Of a stretch of DNA of 25,689 bases, positions 7,262 through 14,812 are shown piece after piece. The stretch covers positions 1-25,689 of the forward strand of contig CADCWK010000231.1 of NCBI GenBank assembly GCA_902806375.1, given 5' to 3'. Made by a program: the position numbers and the translations under genes. Positions within the stretch are counted from its first letter, which is position 1; each line of letters opens with the position of its first letter. Origin of the DNA: an uncultured Thermomicrobiales bacterium (GTDB taxonomy: Bacteria > Chloroflexota > Chloroflexia > Thermomicrobiales > UBA6265). The notes below the pieces were generated by a model, which saw nothing but the letters and a program-made list of their open reading frames with translations, had not been told where the DNA came from and did no database searches.

Positions 7262-7663
7262 ATGACCCTTGCCTATTCCCTCGCGGTGGCGATCCTGTTC
7301 GGTACTGGCGCCTACATGCTGCTCAAGCATGACCTGATCCGGGTCGCGGCTGGCGTGGTCCTCGTCTCCAACGCCGCCAACCTGTTCATCATCGCCGCGG
7401 GACTCAGCCGGGGCGTCGTCCCGATCCTGCCCATCCCCGGCGGCGAGCGCGTCGCCGACCCGGTCGTCCAGGCCCTCGTCCTGACGGCGATCGTGATCAG
7501 CTTCGGCGTCACGGCGCTGTTGCTCAGCCTGATCTACCGCGTCTACACCACCCACCTCTCCCTCGACCTCGACGATCTGTCCGAAGCGGACGAGCGCGAC
7601 GAGTCCGAGCAGGAGCTGGCCCAGCTGACCGGCCGCAACGTCTCTCGCCGCGCCGCGCCCTGA
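7262..7663 (+). CDS. mrpC: Mrp antiporter subunit MrpC (NuoK-like)
   Basis: This 133-residue protein has three transmembrane helices in the NuoK/MnhC pattern: AVAILFGTGAYMLLKHDLIRV, then VLVSNAANLFIIAAGL, then DPVVQALVLTAIVISFGVTALLLSL. These residues form the small subunit that sits between MrpA and MrpD in the complex and line part of the proton path. The C-terminal tail after residue 100 is acidic and hydrophilic. The ATG at 7262 is preceded by GAAAGGG about 8 bases upstream. The 102-base gap after mrpB is the largest within the antiporter genes, so a secondary ribosome entry or minor promoter may exist there, though none is obvious. Confidence 0.93.
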   Translation: MTLAYSLAVAILFGTGAYMLLKHDLIRVAAGVVLVSNAANLFIIAAGLSRGVVPILPIPGGERVADPVVQALVLTAIVISFGVTALLLSLIYRVYTTHLSLDLDDLSEADERDESEQELAQLTGRNVSRRAAP

Positions 7664-7739
7664 CCGGTCCCCGGCCGCCGGGCCCGGTCCGGCTCGATCC
7701 GTGGATTCGCCGATCCGTCGCCCGGAGGAGTTTCCCCCC

Positions 7740-9158
7740 ATGCTGCTCGTCTTTCCCCTCGCTGTGACCTGGCTGGCGGCGGTCATCCTCGCGGTGCTCG
7801 ACGGCCGCCGGGAGCGAGTCGGGTACGTCGCCGTCGGGGCGCTCGCGGCGTCGGCGATCGGGCTGGTCGCCCTGATGGTCGACATCCTTCGCGACGGGGT
7901 CGCCCAGCAGGTCGCCGGGAACTGGGCCTATGGGGTCGGCATCCAGCTGCGGGCCGATGTCCTCGACGTCACCTTCGCGCTGCTGTCGGTCGTCGTGATC
8001 CTCGTCGCCACGGTCTTCGAGGTGCTCGGCCGGGTCCGGTCGCGGGTCTTCCCCGCCCTGGCCTGCTTCATGGCGACCGGGCTGATCGGGCTGTCGCTGA
8101 CCGGCGACGCGTTCAACTTCTACGTGTTCTTCGAGATCGCGATGATCTCGGCCTATGTCCTGGCCGGCTACGGCGAGCGGACCCGGCAGCTCCGGGCGGC
8201 GCTGATCTTCATCATCGTCAACCTGCTCGGCTCGGTGCTGTTCCTGATCGCCATCGCCGGGCTCTACCACCTGACCGGCACGCTGGACATGCTGGAGATC
8301 TCCCGCCGGATCCCGGTCGTCAACGAGCAGCCGTCGATCCTGCTCGCGACGATGATCTTCGTCGCCTTCGCCGTGAAACTCGGCATCTTCCCGTTCCACT
8401 TCTGGCTGGCCGCGGTCTATACCGGCACCCGGCCGGCGGTCGCGGCGATGCTCAGCGGCGCCCTCGCCAACATCGGCTCGTACGGGTTGCTCCGGTTCGG
8501 CGCCACGATGCCGCGGGAACTCGAGCTCGGCGCGCCGGTCCTGCTGACCCTCGGCGCGGCCAGCATCATCTACGGTGGCTTCCAGGCGATCTCCTGCCGG
8601 TCGGCGACCGAGGTGCTGGCCTACTCCTCGATCGGCCAGGTCGGCTACATCCTGATCGCCCTCGGGATCGGCGGGCACGTCGGGCTGGTCGCGGCGGTGC
8701 TGTTCTCGATCGTCAACTCGATCAACAAGACGCTGCTGTTCCTGGCGGTCCCGCTCCGGGGCTGGCTGGTCGGCGCGGTCATGGCGATCGCCGCCTTCAG
8801 TGTCGCGGGGGTGCCGCCGAGCTCCGGGTTCTTTGGCAAGATGGGGGTGTTCCGGGCCGCTGTCGCCGACGACCAGCCACTGGTGATCGCGCTGATCTTC
8901 ATCGGCAGTGCCCTCTCATTCATCTACATGTTCCAGCTCTACAACGGCCGGTTCTGGGACATCTCGGCCGAGGAGACCCGCGACGGCGTCGTCCCGAGCG
9001 TGCTCGCCCGGCGTGGCCTGGTCTGCCTGCTCGCCGCCTTCGTCATCGTGATCGGCGTCTGGCCGGAGCCGCTGCTCTATCTCAGCGAACAGGCCGCCTA
9101 CGCCATCGAGAACCCGATCCAGACCGAGCCGATTCCCGACCAGCTGGCCGGCGACTAG
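7740..9158 (+). CDS. mrpD: Mrp antiporter subunit MrpD (NuoM/N-like)
   Basis: This 472-residue polytopic subunit belongs to the NuoM/N and MrpD antiporter family. The key carboxylate is kept in FYVFFEIAMISAYVLAGYG (Glu132), and the channel lysine in AVKLGIFPFHFWLAAVY (Lys213). Other family marks are the NLLGSVLFLIAIAGLYH helix and the GVPPSSGFFGKMGVF loop (about residue 355-370). The ATG at 7740 has a strong GGAGGAG (7724-7730) nine bases upstream, so it is preferred to an upstream in-frame GTG at 7701. Length and residues suggest a working proton-translocating subunit. Twelve bases separate its stop from mrpE. Confidence 0.94.
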   Translation: MLLVFPLAVTWLAAVILAVLDGRRERVGYVAVGALAASAIGLVALMVDILRDGVAQQVAGNWAYGVGIQLRADVLDVTFALLSVVVILVATVFEVLGRVRSRVFPALACFMATGLIGLSLTGDAFNFYVFFEIAMISAYVLAGYGERTRQLRAALIFIIVNLLGSVLFLIAIAGLYHLTGTLDMLEISRRIPVVNEQPSILLATMIFVAFAVKLGIFPFHFWLAAVYTGTRPAVAAMLSGALANIGSYGLLRFGATMPRELELGAPVLLTLGAASIIYGGFQAISCRSATEVLAYSSIGQVGYILIALGIGGHVGLVAAVLFSIVNSINKTLLFLAVPLRGWLVGAVMAIAAFSVAGVPPSSGFFGKMGVFRAAVADDQPLVIALIFIGSALSFIYMFQLYNGRFWDISAEETRDGVVPSVLARRGLVCLLAAFVIVIGVWPEPLLYLSEQAAYAIENPIQTEPIPDQLAGD

Positions 9159-9170
9159 GGAGGGACCGCG

Positions 9171-9665
9171 ATGCCCCGCATCATCGTCATCATGCTGATC
9201 TCGATCGTCACCTATGCCGCGATGATCGGCAGCTTCGATCCGTGGGACCTCGCCCTGGCCGCCCTCGTGGCCACCGGGACGGTCTACGGCTTCCGGACAC
9301 ATCTGCTCCGGGGCGAATCCCCTTCGACCCTGGTCCTGCTGCGGCGGCTGGTGTTCCTCGTGCCGCTGATCCTCGACGTCCTCTGGGAGATCGTCCGTGG
9401 GACCTGGCAGGTCCTCGTGTTCTCGCTGCGGCTGCGCCCGATGGAGCATCCCGGCATCGTCGCGATTCCCCTCGGTGAGCGGACCCGCTTCGGCGCGACC
9501 ATGTCCGGTTTCCTGACGACCATCTCGCCGGGGACGTTTCTGGTCGATATCGACTGGAAGGCGCGGGTGATGCTGATCCATGCCATCGACGCGTCCGACC
9601 CGGACGCGGTCCGGCTGTCGCATCAGGTGTTCTACGACCGGTTCCAGCGCCACGTCTTCCCCTGA
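9171..9665 (+). CDS. mrpE: Mrp antiporter subunit MrpE
   Basis: This 164-residue protein has the MrpE/MnhE layout: two N-terminal helices (about 3-45), a basic loop, a further helix LVFLVPLILDVLWEIVRG, then a cytoplasmic domain with FGATMSGFLTTISPGTFLVDID, which matches the conserved core of the family (typically with TLTPGT or similar). MrpE is needed for stable assembly and full activity of the complex. AGGGAGGGA lies just before the ATG at 9171. It follows mrpD by 12 bases and is clearly co-transcribed. Confidence 0.92.
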   Translation: MPRIIVIMLISIVTYAAMIGSFDPWDLALAALVATGTVYGFRTHLLRGESPSTLVLLRRLVFLVPLILDVLWEIVRGTWQVLVFSLRLRPMEHPGIVAIPLGERTRFGATMSGFLTTISPGTFLVDIDWKARVMLIHAIDASDPDAVRLSHQVFYDRFQRHVFP

Positions 9666-9709
9666 CCGACCGACCCGCGGCCCGGACCGCCAAGAGGAGC
9701 GCCTGTCCC

Positions 9710-9979
9710 ATGCATGAAGCGATCGCCTACCTTGCCAGTGTCTGGATCACCGGCCTCCTGGTCGTCATGGTCCTCGTGCTGGTCCGGACGAAATCCGCGA
9801 TGGTCCGGATCCTCGCGCTGGACTGCCTGACCCTGTTCCTGATCGCCCTGCTGATCGTCTACGCGGCGGACAACGAGAGTCGCTACTTCCTCGATGCCGC
9901 GGTGATCCTCGCCCTGTTCAGCTTCGTCGCGACCCTGGTCACCGCCCGCTACCACAGCGAGCGCAAGGTCTTCGACTAG
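9710..9979 (+). CDS. mrpF: Mrp antiporter subunit MrpF
   Basis: This 89-residue protein has three helices in the MrpF pattern: WITGLLVVMVLVLVRTK, then MVRILALDCLTLFLIALLIVYA, then YFLDAAVILALFSFVATLVTARY. The conserved Asp in the second helix (ALDCLT) and the FLDAAVILAL motif identify the family, which forms part of the small-subunit bundle of the Mrp complex. Its length is typical. AAGAGGAG precedes the ATG at 9710, and a 44-base gap separates it from mrpE. Confidence 0.92.
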   Translation: MHEAIAYLASVWITGLLVVMVLVLVRTKSAMVRILALDCLTLFLIALLIVYAADNESRYFLDAAVILALFSFVATLVTARYHSERKVFD

Positions 9980-10021
9980 CACCCGGCTCGCTCCCACGTC
10001 GTCACGAGAGGATCCGCCCCC

Positions 10022-10453
10022 ATGTCCTTCGCCCCGCTGGCCCCCTGGATCGTCGACGCGCTGGTCCTGCTCGCCCTGGTCGTGATGACGATCGGGACGA
10101 TCGGCATCGTGACGATGCCGGACATCTACACCAAGCTCCACGCCGCCAGCAAGGCCGTCTTCCTCGGGGTCATCGTCCTGGCCATCGCGACGATGTTCAC
10201 GGCCGATTCGGCCTTCATCCTCCGGGTCCTGGTCGTCTGCGCCGCGCTCGTTCTGACGACGCCGGTGGCGTCCCACGTCATCGGCCGGGCGGCCTACCTC
10301 GAGCGGGAGCACATGTCGACGCCAGGCGCAGTCGACGAGTCCGGCCATCACCTGGCGGACGAGGAGAGCCTGACCCCTGCCCCGCAGGACGGGGTCGCCC
10401 AGCGCAGACCGCCGGTCGTCATCAGCACCGGACCAGCCTCACCGGCCGATTGA
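10022..10453 (+). CDS. mrpG: Mrp antiporter subunit MrpG
   Basis: This 143-residue protein has three helices. The MrpG signature GTIGIVTMPDIYTKLHAASKA lies at about residue 25-45 and is followed by two more hydrophobic segments to about residue 90. It completes the A-to-G set, the last gene of the antiporter. After the membrane part a hydrophilic tail of about 45 residues, rich in Asp, Glu and Pro, extends beyond the usual family end. AGAGGATC precedes the ATG at 10022. The downstream GTPase starts 63 bases later on the same strand with no terminator between, so the two are probably on one transcript. Confidence 0.92.
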   Translation: MSFAPLAPWIVDALVLLALVVMTIGTIGIVTMPDIYTKLHAASKAVFLGVIVLAIATMFTADSAFILRVLVVCAALVLTTPVASHVIGRAAYLEREHMSTPGAVDESGHHLADEESLTPAPQDGVAQRRPPVVISTGPASPAD

Positions 10454-10516
10454 CCCCCGGACGTCCCGTTGCAGCGCGGGCCACCGTGCCCGCTCACCGA
10501 AGGGATTCACCTCCTG

Positions 10517-11719
10517 ATGACCCCTGATACGGCGTCCCGGACCGATCCCACCGCTGAAACCGCCGGGGCCCCGCGGCCGCCGACCGGGATCCCCGTCACC
10601 GTCCTCACCGGATTCCTCGGGGCCGGCAAGACGACCCTGCTCAATCACATCCTCGCCAATCGCTCCGGCCAGCGCGTCGCGGTGGTCGTCAACGATTTCT
10701 CCGCCGTCAACATCGACGCCGGCCTCGTCCGGCAGGCCAGCGACCGCCTGGTCGAACTGAGCAACGGCTGCATCTGCTGCACCCTCCGGGACGACCTCGT
10801 CCAGGAGATCGGCGCGCTGGCCGATCTCGGCGACATCGACCAGATCGTGGTCGAGTCCACCGGGATCGGTGAGCCGCTGCCGATCGCCTACGCCTTCCAG
10901 GACGAGGGGCTCGCCGGACGTGTCCGGCTCACCAACCTCGTCACGGTGGTCGACGCCTCCCGGTTCTGGGCTGACTACGGCCGCGAGGACGAGATCGCGG
11001 ACGGCGACGGCACCGCGGTCCTCGCGCCGCTGGCCCCGCTGCTGGTCGAGCAGGTCGAGGGCGTCAACGTCGTCCTGCTCAACAAGACGGACCTGGTCGA
11101 CGAGGCGGCACTGGATGACCTGGAGGGCTATCTCCGCAACCTCAACCCCGAGGCCGAGGTGCGCCGCACCGTCCGGGGCGACGTCGATGTCGCCTGGCTG
11201 CTGGGCACCGACCGTTACGGCGACAGCCACCTGGCCGACGACCCGGTCCATGCCCACGACCATGACCATGACGACATTCACGGCGAGGCCGAGGACGAGG
11301 GCGGGACGGTGAGTGAAGCGGACGCCTACGGCTTCAACTCGTTCGTCTACGCCTCCGACCGCCCGTTCCTGTGGGACGCCTTCCTCGCGACCCTGGAGGA
11401 CTGGCCGGAGGAGGTGATGCGCTGCAAGGGATTCGTCGTCTTCGCCGACAACCCGCCGGCGATGCTGAGCATGGTCCGCGACACCTGCGAACTGACGGTC
11501 CTGGACGGGATGGCGCCCGAAGGTGCCCCCGATCACGTGACGCACGACCACGCCGGACACGACCACGAAGACTCTAGGGGCCACGACCACGGGACGGATG
11601 ACGACGAGGAAGTCGACGGCATCGAACTGATCTTCGTCGGTCGCGGCATGCCGACCGAGGCGATCGTCGCCCGGCTGGACGCCTGTCTGGCCCCGGAGGG
11701 TGCTGGCACGATGCGATGA
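10517..11719 (+). CDS. CobW/G3E-family metallochaperone GTPase with two His-rich loops
   Basis: This 400-residue cytoplasmic protein carries the G3E GTPase hallmarks: Walker A GFLGAGKTT (32-40), the metal-binding CICC (Cys85, Cys87, Cys88), VVESTGIGEPLP as the Walker B/switch region, and LNKTDLVD as the guanine-specificity motif. The C-terminal CobW domain is present. Two His-rich stretches are unusual: five His in 245-255 and seven His in 340-358, probable Zn2+ or other divalent-metal ligands. Family members (YjiA, ZigA, ZNG1, CobW) hand Zn or Co to client enzymes; the metal and client here cannot be read from sequence. The ATG at 10517 follows GAAGGGA by about 11 bases; an upstream TTG at 10469 is less likely. 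It lies 63 bases behind mrpG in the same direction, suggesting joint expression with the antiporter. Confidence 0.9.
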   Translation: MTPDTASRTDPTAETAGAPRPPTGIPVTVLTGFLGAGKTTLLNHILANRSGQRVAVVVNDFSAVNIDAGLVRQASDRLVELSNGCICCTLRDDLVQEIGALADLGDIDQIVVESTGIGEPLPIAYAFQDEGLAGRVRLTNLVTVVDASRFWADYGREDEIADGDGTAVLAPLAPLLVEQVEGVNVVLLNKTDLVDEAALDDLEGYLRNLNPEAEVRRTVRGDVDVAWLLGTDRYGDSHLADDPVHAHDHDHDDIHGEAEDEGGTVSEADAYGFNSFVYASDRPFLWDAFLATLEDWPEEVMRCKGFVVFADNPPAMLSMVRDTCELTVLDGMAPEGAPDHVTHDHAGHDHEDSRGHDHGTDDDEEVDGIELIFVGRGMPTEAIVARLDACLAPEGAGTMR

Positions 11720-11787
11720 CACCGGGGGTGTGCCCAGGACCGTGACTGGGCGTCGTCACCGTCTGCCAGGGCCCGGCGGCTCGGTCA

Positions 11788-12150
11788 TCAGTCGGCGACC
11801 CATCCCTCTTCCGGTGGATCAAGGACCGTGATGTCCGTGATCACGTTCAGTGGCCGGTCCCAGCCGACCTCGGGAGAGAACTCGACGCCACCGACACCGC
11901 CCTGGTCGGCATGGGGAGTGACGTTGCGCACACCGATGACGGCCAGACCACGATGCCGATCGATGATGTCCAGCGGGGCGCCGACGTCTCCGTCGAGCCG
12001 AGCCTCATTCGCGGCGATGTGGGCGGCGACGTGTCGCCTGAATCACCATCGCGGGAGCCGGCGATTTCGAGCGGGTGAACAGGCTGACCCAGCGATCCCG
12101 GGCCTCCGCGACGGGAGACGACGTATCCGCTGGCGACGATCCGGGCCGCC
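11788..12150 (-). pseudogene. remnant C-terminal domain of the anti-sigma partner, frameshifted
   Basis: The minus strand here reads like protein but in pieces. In the same frame as the upstream gene (12151-12696) it runs without stops from about 12038 to the TGA at 11788-11790, giving HRGLAVIGVRNVTPHADQ and then GGVEFSPEVGWDRPLNVI and ITVLDPPEEGWVAD. Just before it, a second frame (about 12160-12030) reads ARDRWVSLFTRSKSPAPAMV with high G/C third positions. The joins need one shift near 12160 and a compensating one near 12035; the original frame has TAG at 12151 and TGA at about 12038. No start codon precedes the last segment. The simplest reading is one longer gene of about 300 codons (12696 to 11788) broken by two indels, or sequencing errors. 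The function of the extracytoplasmic part is unknown. Confidence 0.5.
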
Positions 12151-12696
12151 CTACGCGGCTGGCGTCGCCGTACTGATTCCGAGAGCGGCCGGTGCTGCCT
12201 GGGTACCGGGCCCCGGGTCGCGAATGGTCATTGCCTCCTCCGGGGTGGCGACGTCCGTTGGCGTCGAGGCGACGAGTGACTGGGTCGCCAGCGGGTAAGG
12301 ATCGCCGACGCTCGGCATCACCCCGACGCCACGGGCGCCGAGGACCAGCCCGATGACCAGCACCGCCACGACGGCGACGTCGATCGCCGCCCGCCAGCCA
12401 CCCTGCGCCTGGCGGCCGATCGGCACGGGCCACCGGAGATGCGATCCTGGCCGGGAGGCGATCCCAGAGGCGGCCGGGCCGGGGTGACGGGTCCGGACGG
12501 CAGTCGGCCGCGTCAGGAGGGAAGGGTGCTCGGCGACGAGTCGTTGCCAGACCCGGCCCCGGGCCATGGCCACATCCGACGCGCTGGGCCCGCCGGTGTC
12601 GTCCATCCCCCGTAGCCGCGCGATCACCTGCTCATCGGCTCGGTCGCTCGGTCCCGGGGCCTGGTCGTCATGCTGGCGTCGGAGCGGGAGCGTCAT
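12151..12696 (-). CDS. membrane-anchored partner of the ECF sigma factor, probable anti-sigma factor (possibly truncated)
   Basis: The 181-residue product has a soluble N-terminal part (1-100) with DEQVIARLRGMDD and DVAMARGRVWQRLVAEHP, followed by a single transmembrane helix (about 104-120, AIDVAVVAVLVIGLVLG) and a short Ala/Pro/Thr-rich outer stretch ending at a TAG. One helix with an N-terminal cytoplasmic part next to a sigma factor is the layout of membrane anti-sigma factors, but no zinc-type HxxxCxxC motif is present, so the call depends on position. Its ATG overlaps the sigma stop by ATGA, giving translational coupling. The outer domain appears to have been lost or frameshifted (see 11788-12150), which could leave the sigma factor without signal input. 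Confidence 0.6.
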   Translation of the reverse strand: MTLPLRRQHDDQAPGPSDRADEQVIARLRGMDDTGGPSASDVAMARGRVWQRLVAEHPSLLTRPTAVRTRHPGPAASGIASRPGSHLRWPVPIGRQAQGGWRAAIDVAVVAVLVIGLVLGARGVGVMPSVGDPYPLATQSLVASTPTDVATPEEAMTIRDPGPGTQAAPAALGISTATPAA

Positions 12697-13406
12697 CGCC
12701 GGTCTCCTCTGTCTGGGGTTCGTTCAATGTCAGCCTTCGGCACGGGGTACCCGGTCGGAGCGAGGTCGGCCAGGAGCGTCCGGAGCCGGGCGAAGGCGCG
12801 GTGTTGCAGCGCCCGGATGGCGCCGTGGCGCCGGCCGATGACCTCGGCGATCTCCGGCCCGGTCAACCCGGCCAGCCGGAGCTCGATCACATGCCGCTGG
12901 TCGTCCGGGAGCGACGCCAGGGCGGTGTGGACCGCCCGGCGCTCGTCGGCCGCGATGGCGTCGTCCTCGGGTGAGCGGCCCGGGTCGCGCAGGGTGTGGG
13001 CGACGGCGTCGAGGTCGGCGGTGTGGGTTCGGGCTCGGTACCGGTCGGTGATCTCGTGGTGGGCGATCGTGAACAGCCAGCTCCGGAAGCGATCCGGGTG
13101 GCGGCAGGAGCCGAGCGAGGCGAAGGCCCGGCTGAAGATGGCGGCGCTGGCGTCTTCCGCCGCTGTCCGGTCGCCGAGGCGGCGATCGCAATAGGCGTAG
13201 ATCAGCCCGAAGTACCGCTCATAGAGGTGCCCGAACACGGCCGGCTCGTCCCGCGCCGCGCGGAGCAGGTCGGCGTCGGATGGCTGGGCGGCGACGCGCT
13301 GAACGCCATTGGCGCCCAGCCCATGTCCAATCGTCCGGATGGGCAGCGAGCGAGGGACGACCGGTCGTCCGGGCGGATCGTCCTTCACCATCGCGCCTGC
13401 ATCCAT
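12693..13406 (-). CDS. ECF-type RNA polymerase sigma factor
   Basis: This 237-residue protein has region 2 with YERYFGLIYAYCDRRLGDRTAAED and FRSWLFTIAHHEITDRYR (about 65-120), a linker, and region 4 with LPDDQRHVIELRLAGLTGPEIA and a helix-turn-helix GRRHGAIRALQHRAFARL (about 165-215). Such sigma factors direct RNA polymerase to a small regulon. The N-terminal 45 residues before region 2 are longer than in most ECF proteins. The ATG at 13406 has GGGAGG (plus-strand 13416-13421) nine bases upstream. A GTAAC-17-CGTCT element lies 38-64 bases upstream, the typical ECF autoregulation site. The next gene overlaps its stop and is the probable anti-sigma partner. Confidence 0.88.
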   Translation of the reverse strand: MDAGAMVKDDPPGRPVVPRSLPIRTIGHGLGANGVQRVAAQPSDADLLRAARDEPAVFGHLYERYFGLIYAYCDRRLGDRTAAEDASAAIFSRAFASLGSCRHPDRFRSWLFTIAHHEITDRYRARTHTADLDAVAHTLRDPGRSPEDDAIAADERRAVHTALASLPDDQRHVIELRLAGLTGPEIAEVIGRRHGAIRALQHRAFARLRTLLADLAPTGYPVPKADIERTPDRGDRR

Positions 13407-13443
13407 CCGCCTGACCCTCCCGCCGTCCCGCCTGCCTCTGTGA

Positions 13444-13470
13444 AGACGGTATGGCCCGCCTGGATGTTAC
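13444..13470 (-). promoter_or_regulatory. ECF-sigma type promoter of the sigma operon
   Basis: On the minus strand GTAAC (13470-13466) is followed after 17 bases by CGTCT (13448-13444). This matches the AAC-16/17-CGTC form used by many ECF sigma factors and lies just upstream of the sigma gene, which suggests self-activation. The leader would be about 30 bases. Confidence 0.5.
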
Positions 13471-13509
13471 GGCCGGGGCCCGACACGGTGCCGGACGGAC
13501 GGAAAAGAG

Positions 13510-13543
13510 GAGCGCGGCGGGACCGGGAGGTCCCGCCGCGCTC
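13510..13543 (-). terminator. intrinsic terminator of the NlpC/P60 gene
   Basis: A 15-base-pair stem (13510-13524 with 13529-13543) with a four-base loop lies 29 bases past the stop of the minus-strand gene. On that strand it is followed by CTCTTTTCC, a short T run. This is the best intrinsic terminator in the window. It also protects the sigma operon from read-through. Confidence 0.8.
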
Positions 13544-13572
13544 ACGCGTCTGTCATCCGGGTGACGCCGGGT

Positions 13573-14145
13573 CTACCCGATCCGGGTAGCGCTGTAATAG
13601 TAGGCGTCGTAGCCGCCCCAGAGGTCGCTGATCGTGACGCCGGTCGACTCGTTCTCGGCGTGGATGATCTGGCCGTCGCCGATGTAGATCCCGACGTGGG
13701 AGACGCCCGGTCCGTAGGTGCCGGCGAAGTAGACGAGGTCGCCGGGCAGCAGGCTGGCGTAGTCCACCGGCGTGCCGTAGGCCAGTTGGCTCTCGGTGCC
13801 GTGCGTGATGTCCAGCCCGGTCACGTTCTGGACGACGAACTGGGTGAAGCCGGAGCAGTCGAAGCCGGCCGGGGTGTTGCCCGCCCAGACGTACGGCGAC
13901 CCGTAGTACTGCATGGCGAAGTCGACGATGGCCTGTCCGGTCGCCGACGTTCCAGCGTCGACCGGAGCCGTCTGGCTCTGAGCCAGGGCGGGCGTAGCGG
14001 GGGCGACGAATGCGGCCGACAGCCCGAACAGCAGCGCGAGGGCGAGCGTGACCGGAACGGATCGGGCGCCGCCGACGCGGGCGACCCAGGCAGCACGAGG
14101 CTGGCCGGACGACGGGCGTCCGGGGCGGGTGAGGGTATGGGACAT
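13573..14145 (-). CDS. secreted NlpC/P60 family cell-wall peptidase
   Basis: This 190-residue protein starts with a signal peptide (basic residues, hydrophobic core about 31-48, predicted cleavage after the ALA at 53-55). The mature part is a bare NlpC/P60 domain: catalytic Cys97 in FDCSGFTQ, His150 in GVSHVGIYIGDG and the third polar residue His162 in IIHAEN, with WAGNTPAGFDCSG the classic entry motif. The family cleaves peptide bonds in peptidoglycan stem peptides, so it should act in the wall. It has no SH3 or LysM binding domain. The ATG at 14145 fits the signal peptide; the only purine-rich site, GAAGGA, is about 15 bases upstream, so initiation may be weak or controlled by the structured leader. 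It is a one-gene unit with its own terminator. Confidence 0.9.
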   Translation of the reverse strand: MSHTLTRPGRPSSGQPRAAWVARVGGARSVPVTLALALLFGLSAAFVAPATPALAQSQTAPVDAGTSATGQAIVDFAMQYYGSPYVWAGNTPAGFDCSGFTQFVVQNVTGLDITHGTESQLAYGTPVDYASLLPGDLVYFAGTYGPGVSHVGIYIGDGQIIHAENESTGVTISDLWGGYDAYYYSATRIG

Positions 14146-14747
14146 GGTGGAGAGGGAAATCCTTCGGTCCGGTCAGCGATCGGGTAGCCTGCCCGTCGCC
14201 TGATGGCGTGACCAGTCAAGAGGTGGGGACGCGTCTGGGCGTCCCGTCACCCGGGCCGGCTGCCATGACGGCCGGCCCGGGGCGCGAAGGCGTGGCCCAC
14301 GTCGGGACCACCCCGGTATCCGATCCGGTCGCCAGCCAGACGACGCATGGAAGCCCCCCGGATCCGGTCCGGACGACCTGCCTGCCAGGGCGAGGCGATC
14401 CGGGAACCCCCTCCCGCGCCGGTCAGGCGGTGGTCGGGGGCCGGTCGGTGGGTTTGTCGGACGCGAGACCCTACCACCCGTGATCGCGCCCTGTCGAACA
14501 ACCTTCTCCCCGGACCGTCCCCGGCCGGAGGCAGGATGCCGTGTGCGGCGGCAGCGACGAGTGCTCAATCGAGCCGGCTCCCAGCCGTCGGGCGCGTGCT
14601 GCCGGGATCCGGTACTGGTGGCGCGCATCCACCGTGGGCCGATGTCGGGCCGCACCGGTGACTCGTTCCCGAGGGCCTGGGCCGGGCCGAGCTCGCCGTC
14701 CCGTCCCGTGGGAATCCATGGCCGACCGGCCAGCGTCGGCGACCGGC
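14146..14747. other. long leader/intergenic region upstream of the NlpC/P60 gene
   Basis: No gene is supported in these 600 bases. On the minus strand, just before the NlpC/P60 start, lie two hairpins close together: a 10-bp perfect stem (14251-14260 with 14271-14280, ten-base loop) and a 7-bp stem (14226-14232 with 14239-14245). Further up, minus-strand TCGACA then TAGGGT with an 18-base spacer (about 14471-14500) is a possible promoter. Together these would give a structured leader of more than 300 bases. I looked for the c-di-AMP riboswitch often found before such genes, but its conserved core was not found. Confidence 0.35.
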
Positions 14748-14753
14748 TACTAT
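14748..14753 (+). promoter_or_regulatory. possible -10 box for the VOC gene
   Basis: TACTAT lies 59 bases before the GTG start of the VOC protein and is the only AT-rich -10-like word in the gap. No good -35 is present, so support is modest. Confidence 0.3.
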
Positions 14754-14812
14754 TGGCGACGGAGATCGATCAGACCTGATGCCCGGCGGCGGGTAATCAC
14801 GAGGAGCAGACC

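Noticed and set aside
11960..11990. Trypsin-like active-site motif in the broken anti-sigma remnant (GDVGAPL)
   Set aside because: It resembles GDSGAP, but the Ser is replaced by Val and no His or Asp motif was found upstream; too short to support a protease call.
14146..14510. c-di-AMP (ydaO-type) riboswitch before the NlpC/P60 gene
   Set aside because: Looked for because it is common upstream of such genes, but the conserved GAATCCGTCAGCTAACC-like core was not found on the minus strand.
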